From Megaleporinus macrocephalus (lineage: Eukaryota; Chordata; Actinopteri; Characiformes; Anostomidae), in contig CM038709.1 of the NCBI GenBank assembly GCA_021613375.1, forward strand, positions 32,130,415-32,194,414: DNA of 64,000 nt. Direction: 5' to 3'. Shown here piece after piece: positions 26,103 through 38,633 of the stretch. Position 1 is the stretch's first letter. Every line of letters begins with the position of its first letter. The notes beneath the pieces are model-generated. The model saw nothing but the letters and a program-made list of their open reading frames with translations, was not told where the DNA came from and made no database searches. The position numbers were made by a program, and so were the translations under genes.

Positions 26103-27271
26103 TTGTGTATTTATCTGGGTAGCAGTTAATTTGTTGGCCATTAACAATCTCTTAACCATAGGTTTGATAAGAACATATATTGAAGAGTCACCAAAATTGA
26201 TGAGGATGAAATAGCAAAGCTTTAACTGGAGTAGATAAAAACACATTGCTGTTAAATGCAGTGAATGCAATGCAGAGGCGAGGGCCGAGACCGAGTTCTG
26301 GAGATTAGTTCCTGTGTAGTGCAGGGTTGTCTCCATTTATGAGACTGAAAGGTCATAACCACTCCCCTGGAAGGAGGCAACTTCTTCAGCCCCATTGGCA
26401 GGTCAAATAAAATGTAATTGTCTGCTGAAAGCGGCGGCCGCCTTTGCCGAGAGGGAACTGACATCCTCCAGGTTTTAGCATTCTGTTCTCCTGCTGGGAG
26501 GAACACAGGTTTGCAAGGACACAGACTTCACCTGTCAATATATCACAGTGACTGGGCCCGGCCAGCCAAATGCTGCTTCTCTCGCTCTCTCACTCTCTCT
26601 TTCACTCTCTCTTTCTCTCTCTTTCCAGAGCTCTGTCGTTCTCTCTTCCAGCTCACTTACTTTTCCCTCTCTCTCCCTTCCTCTCCTCCGGTTCAGTGCG
26701 TTCATAGGAGGAATCAGCTGAAAAGTCTTCTGGGACCTCAATTCAAACAGCGCTACTCCAAACATATGGTGAATTTTCGGCTCCCAAGGTCAATTAAAGC
26801 TATTTATTGAGAGAATGTTGCTAAATTTCCCCAGGTTTCCCTTCATTTATCACCCAGCGCCTTGTCTATCATATCCCAGAATTAGCGGCAATCTTTCTGC
26901 TCTCCTTGTTGCGAGTTTCCATCAAAGATATCAAAGGGTGTCAAGAGGGGTTTGAGATGCATTCTATCTTCTGTTATCGCATGCATCTCTCTCTCTCTCT
27001 CCCTTTCGCTCCCCGTTTCCTTGCCATGGTCGAGTCCAAGTGTTCCTCACAATACAAATCTAATAACATGTAAATTGGAGATAAGCCTAGATCCCTCCGA
27101 GTTATATATTTTTTTTATTCTTGCATTCATAGTTTGTCAAGTCAATTCCTAAGCCCCTGTTTTAGCAGCACAACACATAAGGACTGAGAAAATTAACTGG
27201 AAAGGTGATTTATCACTGCAAGCATACTGTCAAGGACTCCTACTGCTGCCACGGGAGGGAGGGAGCGTCTA

Positions 27272-27330
27272 CGTGTGTGTGTGTGTGTGTGCTTCTGTAC
27301 ACGAGTGCATGTGTGTGTGTGTGCACGTGT
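27272..27330. repeat. (GT)n microsatellite, two runs
   Basis: Two GT runs are separated by about 15 bases. Confidence 0.9.
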
Positions 27331-29096
27331 CGTTTTAAATTATGGCATTTCATTCAGAATGCATTGTATTTACAGCGTCCCGTTTTTATTTGTGGCTCCT
27401 ATTATCCTGCAAAACAGTTGTGCATGAAATGTTATTTGTGACACGGCTGACCCGAAAGGATTTCATAAGGGTTTTTTTTTTTTTACCCCCCCTCGCTGGG
27501 TAGAGCCACACTCGGACCTGTCACAGCTGCTGCTGGCAGCCCCGGCGGAGAAATATCACCTGGAAAACGCAGCGCTCTCCTCCAGTCTCTCCATCACGCT
27601 GGCGTCTGCCACTGTAATTAAGTCCAAGTCAATGATTCTGGACCAACAGTGGGAAATAAACAGCCGAACGCAGGCCAAAACTGGAGTGCACAAAACAAGG
27701 AGCGAATTAAGAGAATTGTCAGAAGAAAAAAAAAAGCAAAAAGAACACCAGCGTTCGCGAGCAGCTAATGTGAGTTTAGCATTGGAGAGGAGAGACGTGC
27801 TCGCTGAGTTTATTAGCAGTAATATGCAGCCCTGCTTATTTGGTCGCGGCCAGCTTTTTAAGACGCTGTTTTAAGAGCCGAATTGGTAATTTGAGAGGAA
27901 ATGTGGCGTTTGCTTTGCAATGCGCGACAGATTGTTTCCCAGTAACGAAGCTCTGTGAACCGCCCTGTGATCCAGCATTGTGTATGCGGCGAGCCCCTCG
28001 CTGGGTCCCGAGCAGAAGTTGGTTAAAGCAATGATGTATGATTAATGCCAACATGAAATATGGGACAACTGTGGCTGCAAACCAACTGCAAAGCCTTCGA
28101 CATCCAAATCTCCCCCATTGTTTCTCGTCCGCAGAAGTCCTCACCATTTGGCAGTTGGTGGTACTGATGCAGAGAAAACACACCGAGGCAGCAAATTTCC
28201 TCTCAAACCGTTTTCTGATCTAATGATCATAGCATATTTATTTCCCCCTAATACACTCAGTCCGTTATCTGCTCGCAAAAAAAAAATTAATAAATAAAAA
28301 ACGAGCCATCGAGCGGCAGTAATAACCTCTGGAAAAGTGGACTTTTGATTTTTTATTTATGAAATTAGATTAGCAGCAAATGTTTATCCATTAGGCAGCC
28401 ATCCATTGTCGGTAATGAACTGGAGGGGAAGTGCTGCTGAAATTTGGGGAGAGGCTGCCGGGAGGCTCCTCTGTGGACCCACAGCACTCCTCTTAGCCTC
28501 CCCCTCTTCCAAGAATTCTAAATTATGGAGCCCTGATACTGGCGGCTGAGCTTCGACTGTTGGTTCGCTTGATGTTTCCAGGGCATTTGCAGATGCTTGA
28601 AATAATCTCTAATGTTTTTCCTCAATCTGCTCTGGAGATGGATGAAATAAATACTTTAAACTAATTAATGTAAGACCAGCTGTTACCAAGCCTTGGCTGG
28701 CATTAGTGAATATTGATGGGAGTAGTGGGGCTCCTCCAGTCTTGCCGTGTTTGCGCATGATTTAGAGGGCCACGCAAACACGTATTAATTCTGTATGAGA
28801 GGCCGGCTGCGGATTTGAGTGCCAGATCGGATAACTTCAAACTGGTCACTTTTTTTTCCTCCAGAATTAATAAATAAATTTGATAAACAGGATCGGTTTT
28901 GTGCCAGTGTGATTGGAGCAGCTTTAGGTTTAGTGTTGTGTTTGTTCTGAGCCGAAGCCTGCCTGGAGAATCACTTGGCTGTGAATGGCAGTGTGGAGAT
29001 GAAAATGGTTGTGTGGTTGTTGTGGTGGTGACGGTGGTGTGCATGCGTGTGTGTAAATGGATGTTGAGTTATGATGGCTGCTGTGTGGGAGTGTAA

Positions 29097-29138
29097 AAGA
29101 GAGAGAGAGATAGAGAGAGAGAGAGATAGAGAGATGTA
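29097..29138. repeat. (GA)n/(GATA) microsatellite
   Basis: GA units are interrupted by ATA; the unit AGAGAGATAG recurs. Confidence 0.9.
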
Positions 29139-31129
29139 GAGTTATGATGGCATGCGCAGCAGATGGCAGAGGTCTGCCCTCGTGGACGTGATGAATGGCA
29201 GATGATGTCATCAGGCTCTGACAGGCCACGGCGGCTCCTCGGAGGAAGCGCAGCCTCACTTCCATATCTGCTTTACATTTCACACACACAGGACATCTGC
29301 TCAATGTCCACACTCAGATTTATGCCCTTTCAGATGCTGCCTTCCACCCGCACCGGTGCCTAAAGAGGTCTGATGGATCTTTCCTGCCGTTCTGCCACAT
29401 GAGACATGTGCTCTATGAAAAGGCCTTGTTCGGTTAGGATTAACGTGTGGTCACTTTTATGGTTCTTTTAATACAGATATTTGATATGCAGCTGCTTTTT
29501 TGATGTTTTTTTGTGATTATATACCAAAAAGCATTCTGTCCTAGAAACTAAGCTGCTGTGGTGACACTGAACATGTGTATTTTTATATAAACTGTATTTT
29601 ATCCAACCTTAAAATGAAAGTAAGGATGTGATGCATTAAACTGTATTGTAATTAGTTTGTGGTTAGTGTGTGAGATAGTGTGTGCAGGACAAACATATTA
29701 CAAACATAAGTTTAAAGTGTGCATAAACTAAAAAAAAAAAAAATTTACATATTAACATAAGCCACATTTTCAACCAGTCTTTATTTTTGCGTCATCAAAT
29801 CAAGTAGAGGTGGTCGATATGAGGCTTGGTATTGGTATCAGTCCAATACTGGTCAAAATCACTGGGTCGGAGATCGGAAAACAAATACTGAAAGTCTGAC
29901 TTAATGAAATCCAGTAACCTAAAATGTCCCATAAATGCTAAAACTAAACATTTGCACATTTTTTTAAAAATGGTATTTAGAAGATTTGATGGTGCTGACA
30001 AATCAAAAATGCTGCTACAAGTTCTGTGTGGAAAAGTTTAAATGCAACAACGCAGCAGTGCTACATGACTCAGGTCATGTTGTGGGCTATTTATTTCTTC
30101 CTGTCCAGGGGGAGGGGGGGTGATATTTATTTCACAGTTTGAACTGGATACTATTTAGATCACTAAGATAAGCAAAGTGCATCCAGACAAATGTAATTGT
30201 TCAAGAGAGATAGTCAGCAAATACTCAGGGCTGCGGGATCAGTATCAATATAGAACAAGAAAAAGGGGTATTGAGTCACCCCAAAAATTGAGTTGCCCCT
30301 GTATCATATCCACTGATATTCTGAATTTGTGAACCGTCACATACTCCATCAAAGTAGTTAGCAGTGCTAACTGATGAATGGGTCCAGCACGCTTAGGTCC
30401 ACCCATTACATCACAATTTAAGAACCACAAGCATATGAATAGGGCTGAACAGTAACTACAGTACAAAAAATACCCAACTGCACACTGAAGGCCTAATTGC
30501 TAGAAATCACCACCATATTAAAAGTGTACTGGTCATTATTGCTCCTGCTTGGAAAGAAAGAGAGTTTAAAAAATGCCTCCTTTATGTTTTATACTTTAGT
30601 TCTGAAGCTTGTACAACCACTACACCAGAATTGAGATTAGACCCTCCCATGGATTTCTTGTACCCACCTACAACAGCACTGGGTTTTTAAATTAAAAAGA
30701 AAAAGAAAAAAAGACCAGGTTTTTCAAGACACAGGCCATTTAAGCAAGCACCGTTGTAAGAGGGTGCCATGTACAGTATGTTGCAGTGATAAATCTTCTG
30801 GGTTCTTTGTTCAAGTAATTCAGTAATAGAAAGCCATCAATACGCCTAGGGCTTCATTGTGAGTAACTGCCCTCTTCTTTTTATGTGATACTGACACAGT
30901 ATGTCTAGATGGGCCTGTTTAGTTCATACCATTAGATTAGTTTGGACTAGAGCTTTAACAAAGCCAGTCAGCAAGGAGTTGTGTTCTGATCCAGCACCAG
31001 ATCCTATGATTGTAATTGCACGCATTGGGAATTTTTTTATTTTTTACATTTTATTTTTTTATTTTTTTATTTTAGCTGCTCAAGCCCAAAGTCAGCCCCT
31101 CCAGATTCTACTGCTGCTTTTATAAGTGC

Positions 31130-31800
31130 TAATCCGTGTTTGTGTTCGTCTGTCAGGAAGTTTTCCAATGGGCATTAGTGGCCACTTTTTGTAGTCTGCA
31201 CTTTGCAACCGCCAGTGTTCATGCCACCCATTGGGATGCCTAGAGAGGGAGTATTGCAAATGTTTGCCTCCTCTGTTAAAGCCTATTTTAAGTCGCCCTT
31301 CATTCCAGTCTGATAACTTCTGTCTTCGTCATATTGATTTTTATCTGTAGCTTTTTTTCAAGGGATTAAATCCATTTGTCCTAACTGGCAGTGCCCAGAG
31401 GAAACAGACTGGTGTCGAAAGCCAGTAAATGAAGGTTCACCACCTTGTGCCATATGGTCTTTGTTGAGGAGCCAGGGCCCTTGGTAATCAAGGCCTGCCA
31501 TATGCATCTGATTGAGTGTGGCCTCTTCATATCAGAAAGTCAGAGGGCCATATGGACTGGGCAGAGAACTCCTAGCACGTCAATGCCCTCGACAATACAG
31601 CAAACAAATGACCACAGGCATATCAGTACCGTAAAAAGCACCACTCATAGCGCGGTACTCAGGAATTTCATTCCGTTCATGTGATTAGAAGCTGTCGAGC
31701 ATTGCAAACAGCCTCGCAATACAGTAGCATCAATAACAGGGTTTATTCACATGACAGTGACAGAATGGGCTATCAATCATTTCCAGTTGATTGGGCATGC
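31130..31800. promoter_or_regulatory. Candidate conserved non-coding block 5, upstream of exon d
   Basis: Complex, repeat-free sequence a few hundred bases before the exon at 31965. It contains words such as GGGATTAAATCCATTTGTCC (a GGATTA core) and CAGTAAATGAAGGTTCACC. Proposed from texture only. Confidence 0.28.
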
Positions 31801-31964
31801 TTGTATAGATGTTAATGTGATTTTCGCACAAATAAAATCTGTGTATAAACACCAATCCTGGAAAAAATAATGATTTATTCTATGCTACCATGTTGTCATT
31901 GATGTGTAATCTGTTTGTTGCATGCAGTTGTGCTGAGTGTGTACGTCTTTTGCTTTGCCACCAG

Positions 31965-32110
31965 AAGAAGCTCCCATGTGCACTCCAACAGCGCGAGACA
32001 GCTATGAGAGGTTGTCATTGGCTGGCCAGGCTTTACCGCCGGGATTCCCATCGCCTTTCCTGTTTCCTGATGGACTTTCATCAATAGAGACCCTCCTGAC
32101 CAACATTCAG
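31965..32110 (+). CDS. dach1: dach1 coding exon d
   Basis: Acceptor TTTGCCACCAG. The first two bases (AA) complete the Glu codon from the previous exon. The exon reads EAPMCTPTARDSYERLSLAG, then QALPPGFPSPFLFPDGLSSI and ETLLTNIQ, ending on CAG at 32110 before GTAAAG. It matches the STPTARDSYDKLSLTG...PPGFPSPFLFPDGLSSIETLLTNIQ part of DACH1, and it appears two residues shorter than the mammalian protein just before LPPGF. Length is 146 nt, phase 1 to 0. The end (SSIETLLTNIQ) starts the Dachbox-C region. Confidence 0.96.
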
Positions 32111-34568
32111 GTAAAGATCAATGGGTCAAGTTGTTATCAACGCATTCTCTTCATACGCATCTAGGACATTTATTCATGTAATGTAAAGTATGTCCTTTTA
32201 AAGTCTGTAAAACAGACTATTTAAACCTTAATCAAATAAAAAGGCCATTTGAGCGATAATTGAGGAGAACAGCATGAATGTCTGTAGTTTTTGTAAATTT
32301 TGTAAATCCATAATAATAATGGAGCAAATTATTTTCTGTAACTCACTGAACCCGAAGCTTGCTAAAATTAGTCACATTGGAACTGACATTACAGTAATGT
32401 AATAGCAAAACCAAGTAAACGGCACCATGCTGCGGCCTGAAGACGCAGCTAACTGCTAAAATGGAACTTGATCTGACCCAATTCTTTCATGCTTCAATAG
32501 TAAAATCACACACAGATTACATTACCAGACATCCTCTGGTAAAACTAGCCCCGCTCAAATAGGCCTACAGCCGTCTTCGTCATTCCGAGCTCGAATTCGA
32601 GATGACAGTATCGGCCTAAGTGTAGGTTCGCTCTTGAACAAGACTGTTATCTAGCTAGTGCGCTCAGAGTTATTTTTATTTCTGAGAATAAATGTGTGCT
32701 TACAGGCATGTAGTTTTAGATCAGTGTTTTGAACCACATTGCATACTAAATTTATAAGTCTTGAGCTTTTAGAATATTTAAACATTCACATTCACATGCT
32801 GAGAGAAAATGTTTACTAGTTGCAGTAAACATTTCTGTATTCCATTTCCTTAATGGATCTCCAAGATCTCGTCCGTAAGGACATCAAATATTGGCCTTCC
32901 ACCAGCAGGTTGTCATAGCAGAGAGTCACAGAAGGTAATCCTGTCACCTTAGGTATCATAGCAGAGTGCAGACCTGTGTTATTTGGGTTTATTTCTAATG
33001 GAGAGGCAGAATAACCTCTCACAAGTTATGACATTTGACTTGTTATGAGATGAGAAAGTTTGCCTTAATCTAGAAAAGAGGTCCATAAAAAAAATAAAAT
33101 TAGGTCAGTGTAAAGATGCAGATGTGGCTATTCTCTAACATATCAGCGCCCGATAGACTCAGAACTCTCTAAGAAGTAGACAGGTGTCTGTGTTTTCTGT
33201 TATGTGTATATATAGGCTCTGCGCTGACAGGCACCGAATGGCCTCTATTACCTGCAGCGATTGCGCTGTTGAAGTGTTTAGGTGTGTCATTACTGAACAC
33301 TGTTTCTAAGGTTACACCATTATAAATGTCCTGGACCCCACATAAAGCACTGCTAACTGACGCTGCGGTTCAGTGATGGACCTCCTCCCATGCCCTCTTT
33401 TTAGACAGCTGTGCCTCTTGCAGTACATTGTGCTCTGGACTTTTGATCACCATTGTTGTCGGCATGCAAACAAAAGCGAGTCAGAAAGATGAATGTAGTT
33501 GATTAGCATGGCCTGTGCGACTAATGATGTGAGTACAGTATAGGGAGCAGGGACGGCCTGCTCATTGCTCTTGTGATAGGGACATCAGAGCCACGCTGCT
33601 TTTGCCAACCTCATTGATAATTAGCCCGAGCACACTGACTCCTCAGAGCCACACAAGTTTAGTTAGTCATCTTTAATCATGATTCCAGGGTAACATTTTG
33701 ATTGAGCACTCATATACAAATCAACAAAAGCAATCCAAGCAGAAAATTGAGATAAAGCAACTTAGTCTAAATTGGGGTCATAAGAAGGAACAATTAGTAT
33801 GATATAGCCCATTGCATCTGCCTTAATTGCGCGTGCGTGGGGAATAATTGTTTTGATATGGTCACAGCACCATCAGAACAGCAGAAACTCAATTGGTTGA
33901 GGGAAATAATGGAAGTGTTGTTGGGAAAATCTTATTTTTCATGACATTCCAACACAGGAAACTGGTTACATGGAGGTGAACTGTCAGAGAGCAGCCTTTC
34001 TGTTATTTCATTTCCAAGTTATTCAAACTTCAGCTTTTGGAAAAAAAAATATTTACCAGAAAACTAAACCAATAACATTTTCAGTATTTAGTTCGTCCAC
34101 TCTTTATTACATTATGGAATGCAACAATTTCTACATAACTCTTAACACTTTTAATTATTTTTAAACTACAGTCTGGAATTTCTTTAGCCAGTTTGGATGC
34201 ACATCAGAAAGAAATGTGTGAGGAAACAGCTTTTGCTGAGGGGACACAAGTCGAACTCTGATTGGAAGGATGTCAGAATCAAGATGTCAATGCAATGCAC
34301 AAAGTAAAGAGGGGACAAACTGAATAGTGATTGATTTGATGTTGTACTCAGTGTCAAAGGCTTTTGTGTAGTTCTTTCTTGTGACTGGTTTCACACTTCA
34401 GTTTCAATGAATGTCTGTGCTCTGGTCAGACTGAAAGCTTCACCAACCACAGTCAATAGCCGCCTTCTAACCTTCACGTTGCTGACAGTGTTTACTTGCA
34501 CCAGCTGTTCACAGTACAGTGTGTGTAGGTGTTAAGTGTAAGGCGTGTTTCTCCAATGATGTTAACAG
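32111..34568 (+). other. dach1 intron between exons d and e
   Basis: The donor is GTAAAG and the acceptor is GTTAACAG. It is ordinary intron; 33230-33950 is complex and repeat-poor and might hold a regulatory element. No gene is seen. Confidence 0.75.
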
Positions 34569-34716
34569 GGTCTGCTGAAGGTGGCCATCGATAACGCCCG
34601 TGCTCAGGAGAAGCAGGTGCAGCTGGAGAAGACTGAGCTAAAGATGGAACTGTTCAGAGAGAGGGAACTCCGAGAGACCCTGGAGAAGCAGTTGGCTGTG
34701 GAACAGAAGAACAGAG
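34569..34716 (+). CDS. dach1: dach1 coding exon e (Dachbox-C coiled coil, first half)
   Basis: After GTTAACAG the exon reads GLLKVAIDNARAQEKQVQLE, KTELKMELFRERELRETLEK and QLAVEQKNR. It ends with one G before GTATAC. This is the start of Dachbox-C, a charged, heptad-like helix. In the family this domain mediates contact with Eya and other partners in the Six-Eya-Dach network. The sequence is essentially identical to vertebrate DACH1 as I recall it, and the LLKVAIDNARAQEKQ signature is diagnostic. Length is 148 nt, phase 0 to 1. Exons d and e together are 294 nt, so only a joint skip keeps the frame. Confidence 0.97.
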
Positions 34717-35247
34717 GTATACACACACAGTAGGGCTGGCCTGTATGATGATATGATATTGTTGGCATGATTAGCTACATTACATTCCACATTTCTCAGC
34801 TTACCGTGGATATCAACACTACAGAATACTGATCAGTGGAGTAGTCTATATAATACACAGGTACAGCTGTTTACTCAAAAAAACACTTGTATTTGAATGT
34901 GCACATAAAAATGCACGAACAAACACATTTGACCACAGCTGTTCTTACATGTGACAATTTGACACCAAAACACACAAAACCACTGAAACACACTATAACA
35001 CAGTAAGATGTCCTACAGATGCGAGGCACATTATTTACAGTGTGTTACTGACAACTTAGTTGACTATAAAGTACTGCAAATATACAGTGTTATACAGTGA
35101 GATACTTTACAGTGTTGTAATTCAGTTCCAGTACATAGCATTAAAATCAACTAAAAAGCAAAGAAAATGTAAAACTTAAGTAGACTAGTCATAACAAAAG
35201 ACTAATTGGGAAACGAAGAGTAACTAAATAAAGTGTTCTTCATATTT

Positions 35248-35389
<142 letters not shown>

Positions 35390-36565
35390 TGTGAGAGAGA
35401 TGTGACGCTCATTTAAATGTATTAAACCCTGGATGAGGATGATGTTATATGTTTGATATACTGCCCACACCAAACTTATACTCAAAAAAGTCAAACACCA
35501 TACACGTTATCGATTGATTATAGTTTTGTTTATCTATTTGTCGAGTCAGTCAGCTCCTCCCAGAAGTATACCCCACATTACTACCAGAACTGTACATCAT
35601 ATTCTAACTGTTTGAAGTTCAATAATTCACATCCCTCAACAACTGTAATTTAAGATTTAGAGCAATTTGAAAGAGATCCAGCGTCTAAGAGATCGAACGT
35701 GGCAGGTGAAAAGCTCTGATGTAGAGTCCAAACATAGCAGTGGTGAGAGTGACGAGGTAATAAATGCAACAGCACTACGAGACTACAATCGATAAATGAG
35801 TACACATTGATTTTGCATGCTGAAGTGCTTCGGAGCATATATTCTATTAACGTAATTATAAATACATGTGCTGGAAATGGTTCATATGGTAAATATTTCT
35901 AATTGTAGCACATAATTTCTCAAGGGGAAATGATTGTTCACGGCTGAACTAATAAATTAAAGCTATCTCTGATAATAAAAGTCTTCCCTACATTTTACAT
36001 CGCCTCTAGTTACACTCTCTGCTGTGCGCTCTATTACTGTATTAGACTTAATTTTAAGTATATATTTGATATCCGTGTAAATGATTTATATTCTTTGTAT
36101 ACAAAAGTGTCACCAAGTGCGACTTAATCCTCATGTTCTATGCATTTGCTGCACATAATGAATCAAATGGAATTTAATAAGGCAGTTCTTCATAAGTATC
36201 TATATAAGTGTGCTGTGAGCCCTCCAGCCCCCTGCTGCTTTATATTCAGCCAGCTTCTGCCTTTTGTTCTTTTGAGAAAGTTTCGCTGAACCTCGTCTCA
36301 TTGCCATTTTAACCTAGGTTAATCCAGGTTATCGCTGGCTCAATTATTTCGCTAATGACACAGTCCATTTTCATTGAACAAGAACAGTTCCTCCCTCCCC
36401 CACCCCCGAGCCCCGCCCAAACTTTTCTATGAACATTGCAGCTGAAAAACACACTCCGAATACCAAGCCACTCTCTGTCTCTCCCTCTCTGCCAGTTTTT
36501 AATTCCACACTTATTCTCCAGCTCTGCTTCTGTGGGGGACGGGGACTTTCAACCAGGGACTGATT

Positions 36566-36574
36566 TGTGTGTGG

Positions 36575-36602
<28 letters not shown>
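36566..36602 (+). repeat. (GT)n tract close to the exon f acceptor
   Basis: About 18 GT units with one extra G end 14 bases before the acceptor AG of the next exon, with only TTTTGTGGTGTTC between. It may bind UG-binding splicing factors; this is inferred. Confidence 0.85.
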
Positions 36603-36605
<3 letters not shown>

Positions 36606-36616
36606 GTGGTGTTCAG

Positions 36617-36760
36617 CAATAATTCAGAAGCGCTTGAAGAAGGAGAAGAAGGCCAAGAGGAAATTGCAGGAGGCGCTGGAGTACGAGTGTAAGCGGAGAG
36701 AGCAGGCGGAGCAGTCACTCAAACAGTCTTCACCTACAGAGAGCCTCCGCTCCCTCAACG
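36617..36760 (+). CDS. dach1: dach1 coding exon f (Dachbox-C coiled coil, second half)
   Basis: After GTGTTCAG, CA joins the previous G to give Ala. The exon reads IIQKRLKKEKKAKRKLQEAL, EYECKRREQAEQSLKQSSPT and ESLRSLN, ending with G before GTGAGA. The KRLKKEKKAKRKLQEALE block is the hallmark of the DACH C-terminal coiled coil and is very basic. Length is 144 nt, phase 1 to 1, so skipping it would keep the frame but remove the second half of the helix. Reading through the donor would add a short Arg-rich tail and stop at 36799-36801, a possible intron-retention end. Confidence 0.97.
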
Positions 36761-38564
36761 GTGAGACCACGTCGCCGCGCCGCACTCCGAATAGGCGGTA
36801 GTTCACCATAGCCGTCACACCGCAGCTCATCACTAATGAACGCTCGGGTTCAAGCTCGCAGGAAAATGTGTGTTACTGGAAGTCTCAGTAATGAAGTGTA
36901 ATAAGGGTGACAGGAACAATCACAGTTCCGTTTAGCCTATTAGCCTAGTTTAGTCTGACATTTGCTTTGAGTTGGAAGCTGTTAACTGTCAATTTGTACT
37001 TTTTGACTTTCAGACAACTACTCAAGTCTGACATATGAATTGTGTGACATGGGTTAGTGAGATGTTCGGCAGCCTGGTTCCACAAAGAATTGGTTTGAAA
37101 TTACATGATAAAACTGATGTGAATTGCAAATGTAAAAAAAAAATCTGTTTACCTCTAAATTCTCAGTTTACCTCTAGATCCAGGGCCTCATTCAGGTTGT
37201 ACAGTAACTTGCAGTAACCAGTGTCTATATGCCAACAATGGACTGATGGGTCTCTAAAGAAAGTTGTTTCTTTCTGGCCATTTTGAGTCTGTCATCGACT
37301 GTTGATGCTTCCGATACTAAACTAACCTAGAATGCTGTGCTTCCTTTTATGCTCACTTATTAGTAGAATGTTTTTCAGCTGTGCATCACAATTGAGCAAG
37401 AGTGTTCTAACAACCAATTAGCCCAATAACATCCTTAACTTGGATTGGCGGCCGTACCAGGAGATTTAGACAGAGGACTGAGAATTGCTGATAATAGGAC
37501 TATGTGCAAAATAAGCCTCTATACAAAAATAGGCTTTAATACAAACATTTTTAATCTTTAGAAATCATCTGATACACATTAATTGAGAAATGGACAATAT
37601 TGTATATATGAAAATTGTGTATATATAGATAGATAGATAGCTGATCAACCCCACTCTACCATTCTTCATTGGAAAGGGACCACCAAAGGTCTACAGCTGG
37701 CCAGGCATTATTTTGGTGGTGGACCCTTCCCAACACAGCAGTGACACTGACATGGTAGTAGCATGGTAGTGTATGGTTCTGAAGGAGCGCCTCCCCTTTC
37801 CTTTACTGACTGAAGAAGATGACGGGGGGCTCATTAAAATTCGCTGACATGTTGAATAAAAAGACAATGCAATTGTAAATCTCAAATATTTATAAAACAG
37901 TTAATCATTAGCTAAAATGTCCTGATCCTGACAGGTCTATGTACAGATTTGCAGTCATGAGATCTTAATGTGTTTAAAGTCACTGGCATGCAGTGCATGA
38001 TCGGTCTGAGGACATCCTGTCTAACATTGTAGATCTTATAATGTATGAGAGCATTTTTGATTGAATGATAGAAGGACTTCGGAATAAATTCCAACTTCAA
38101 AACAGGCACTTTTTCAGAGGCATAAACACTTGACACATTTGACCTAAATCTGGTTTGTTCTGAAGTGACTGAGTGCTTGCTGTCAAAATCCCATGTGAGG
38201 ATTGATTTTGACTTGTACTTGAGACGTGTACTTGAAAACATTGCTCGGCAGCTGTGAAACATGTGGACTGAGTGCACAATTTATGCACCATAAAAGACTG
38301 ATGTATCGAGAAAAGTATCAGCGGCGCGTTTGTGATGCCACTGCTGAAGAAGAAGCAGGTATAAAACATGTGTTTAAAACCTGGAGCCCTGGTTTGCATT
38401 CCCAACATCCCTCACCTAGCCAGTGGTTTAAGCCTTCGTCACACCATTTGCAGCACTGCCTGTACGTCCTTCCATTCATCACAAGAAACGATGTTCAAAA
38501 AACTTTCCTAATTAAGCACAGATGTCACGGATGTTTAATCGTCATTATCCTTTCATTTTGCCAG
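36761..38564 (+). other. dach1 intron between exons f and g
   Basis: The donor is GTGAGA and the acceptor is TTTGCCAG. It carries a dispersed repeat (about 37640-37850) preceded by a short AGAT run (37625-37640). No gene is seen. Confidence 0.78.
37640..37850. repeat. Dispersed fish repeat fragment
   Basis: Text such as CTGATCAACCCCACTCTACC and CAGTGACACTGACATGGTAG resembles a dispersed repeat I recall from otophysan fish genomes. Family and exact ends are unknown. Confidence 0.4.
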
Positions 38565-38633
38565 ACTCGTTGACCCAGGAGATAGAGACTGACCGCAGCA
38601 GTGGCAGAACAGATGCTGAAAGGACAATACAAG
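38565..38633 (+). CDS. dach1: dach1 coding exon g
   Basis: A small 69-nt exon after TTTTGCCAG. AC completes Asp, then SLTQEIETDRSSGRTDAERT and IQ, with a final G before GTACAT. It matches DSLTPEIEADRSGGRTDAERTIQ of DACH1. Phase is 1 to 1, so it can be skipped in frame. It is acidic and polar, lying just after the coiled coil. Confidence 0.95.

Larger units (their letters stand above)
26250..29300. promoter_or_regulatory. Candidate conserved non-coding block 4
   Basis: About 3 kb of mostly complex sequence holds local CT-rich (26580-26640), GT-rich (27272-27330) and GA-rich (29097-29138) microsatellites. Between them the sequence is repeat-poor, with words such as GAAATTAGATTAGCAGCAAA and AACTAATTAATGTAAGACC. 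No coding exon is evident: the longest frames show no family resemblance and no splice-bounded shape. Confidence 0.33.
9504..31964 (+). other. 22.5 kb dach1 intron between exons c and d
   Basis: The donor is GTCAGC and the acceptor is TTTGCCACCAG. It carries microsatellites, a 177-bp tandem duplication, a Tc1-like remnant (15745-16160), a probable hAT-like element (24402-25322), and long complex repeat-poor stretches listed separately as candidate non-coding elements. I see no exon-like open frame with matching splice sites. Stretches about 14.4-15.7, 16.2-19.4, 21.7-23.2 and 29.4-31.1 kb are ordinary AT-rich intron. A block near 29805-29900 with repeated GGTATTGGTATC-like text may be a decayed transposon. 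Confidence 0.75.
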
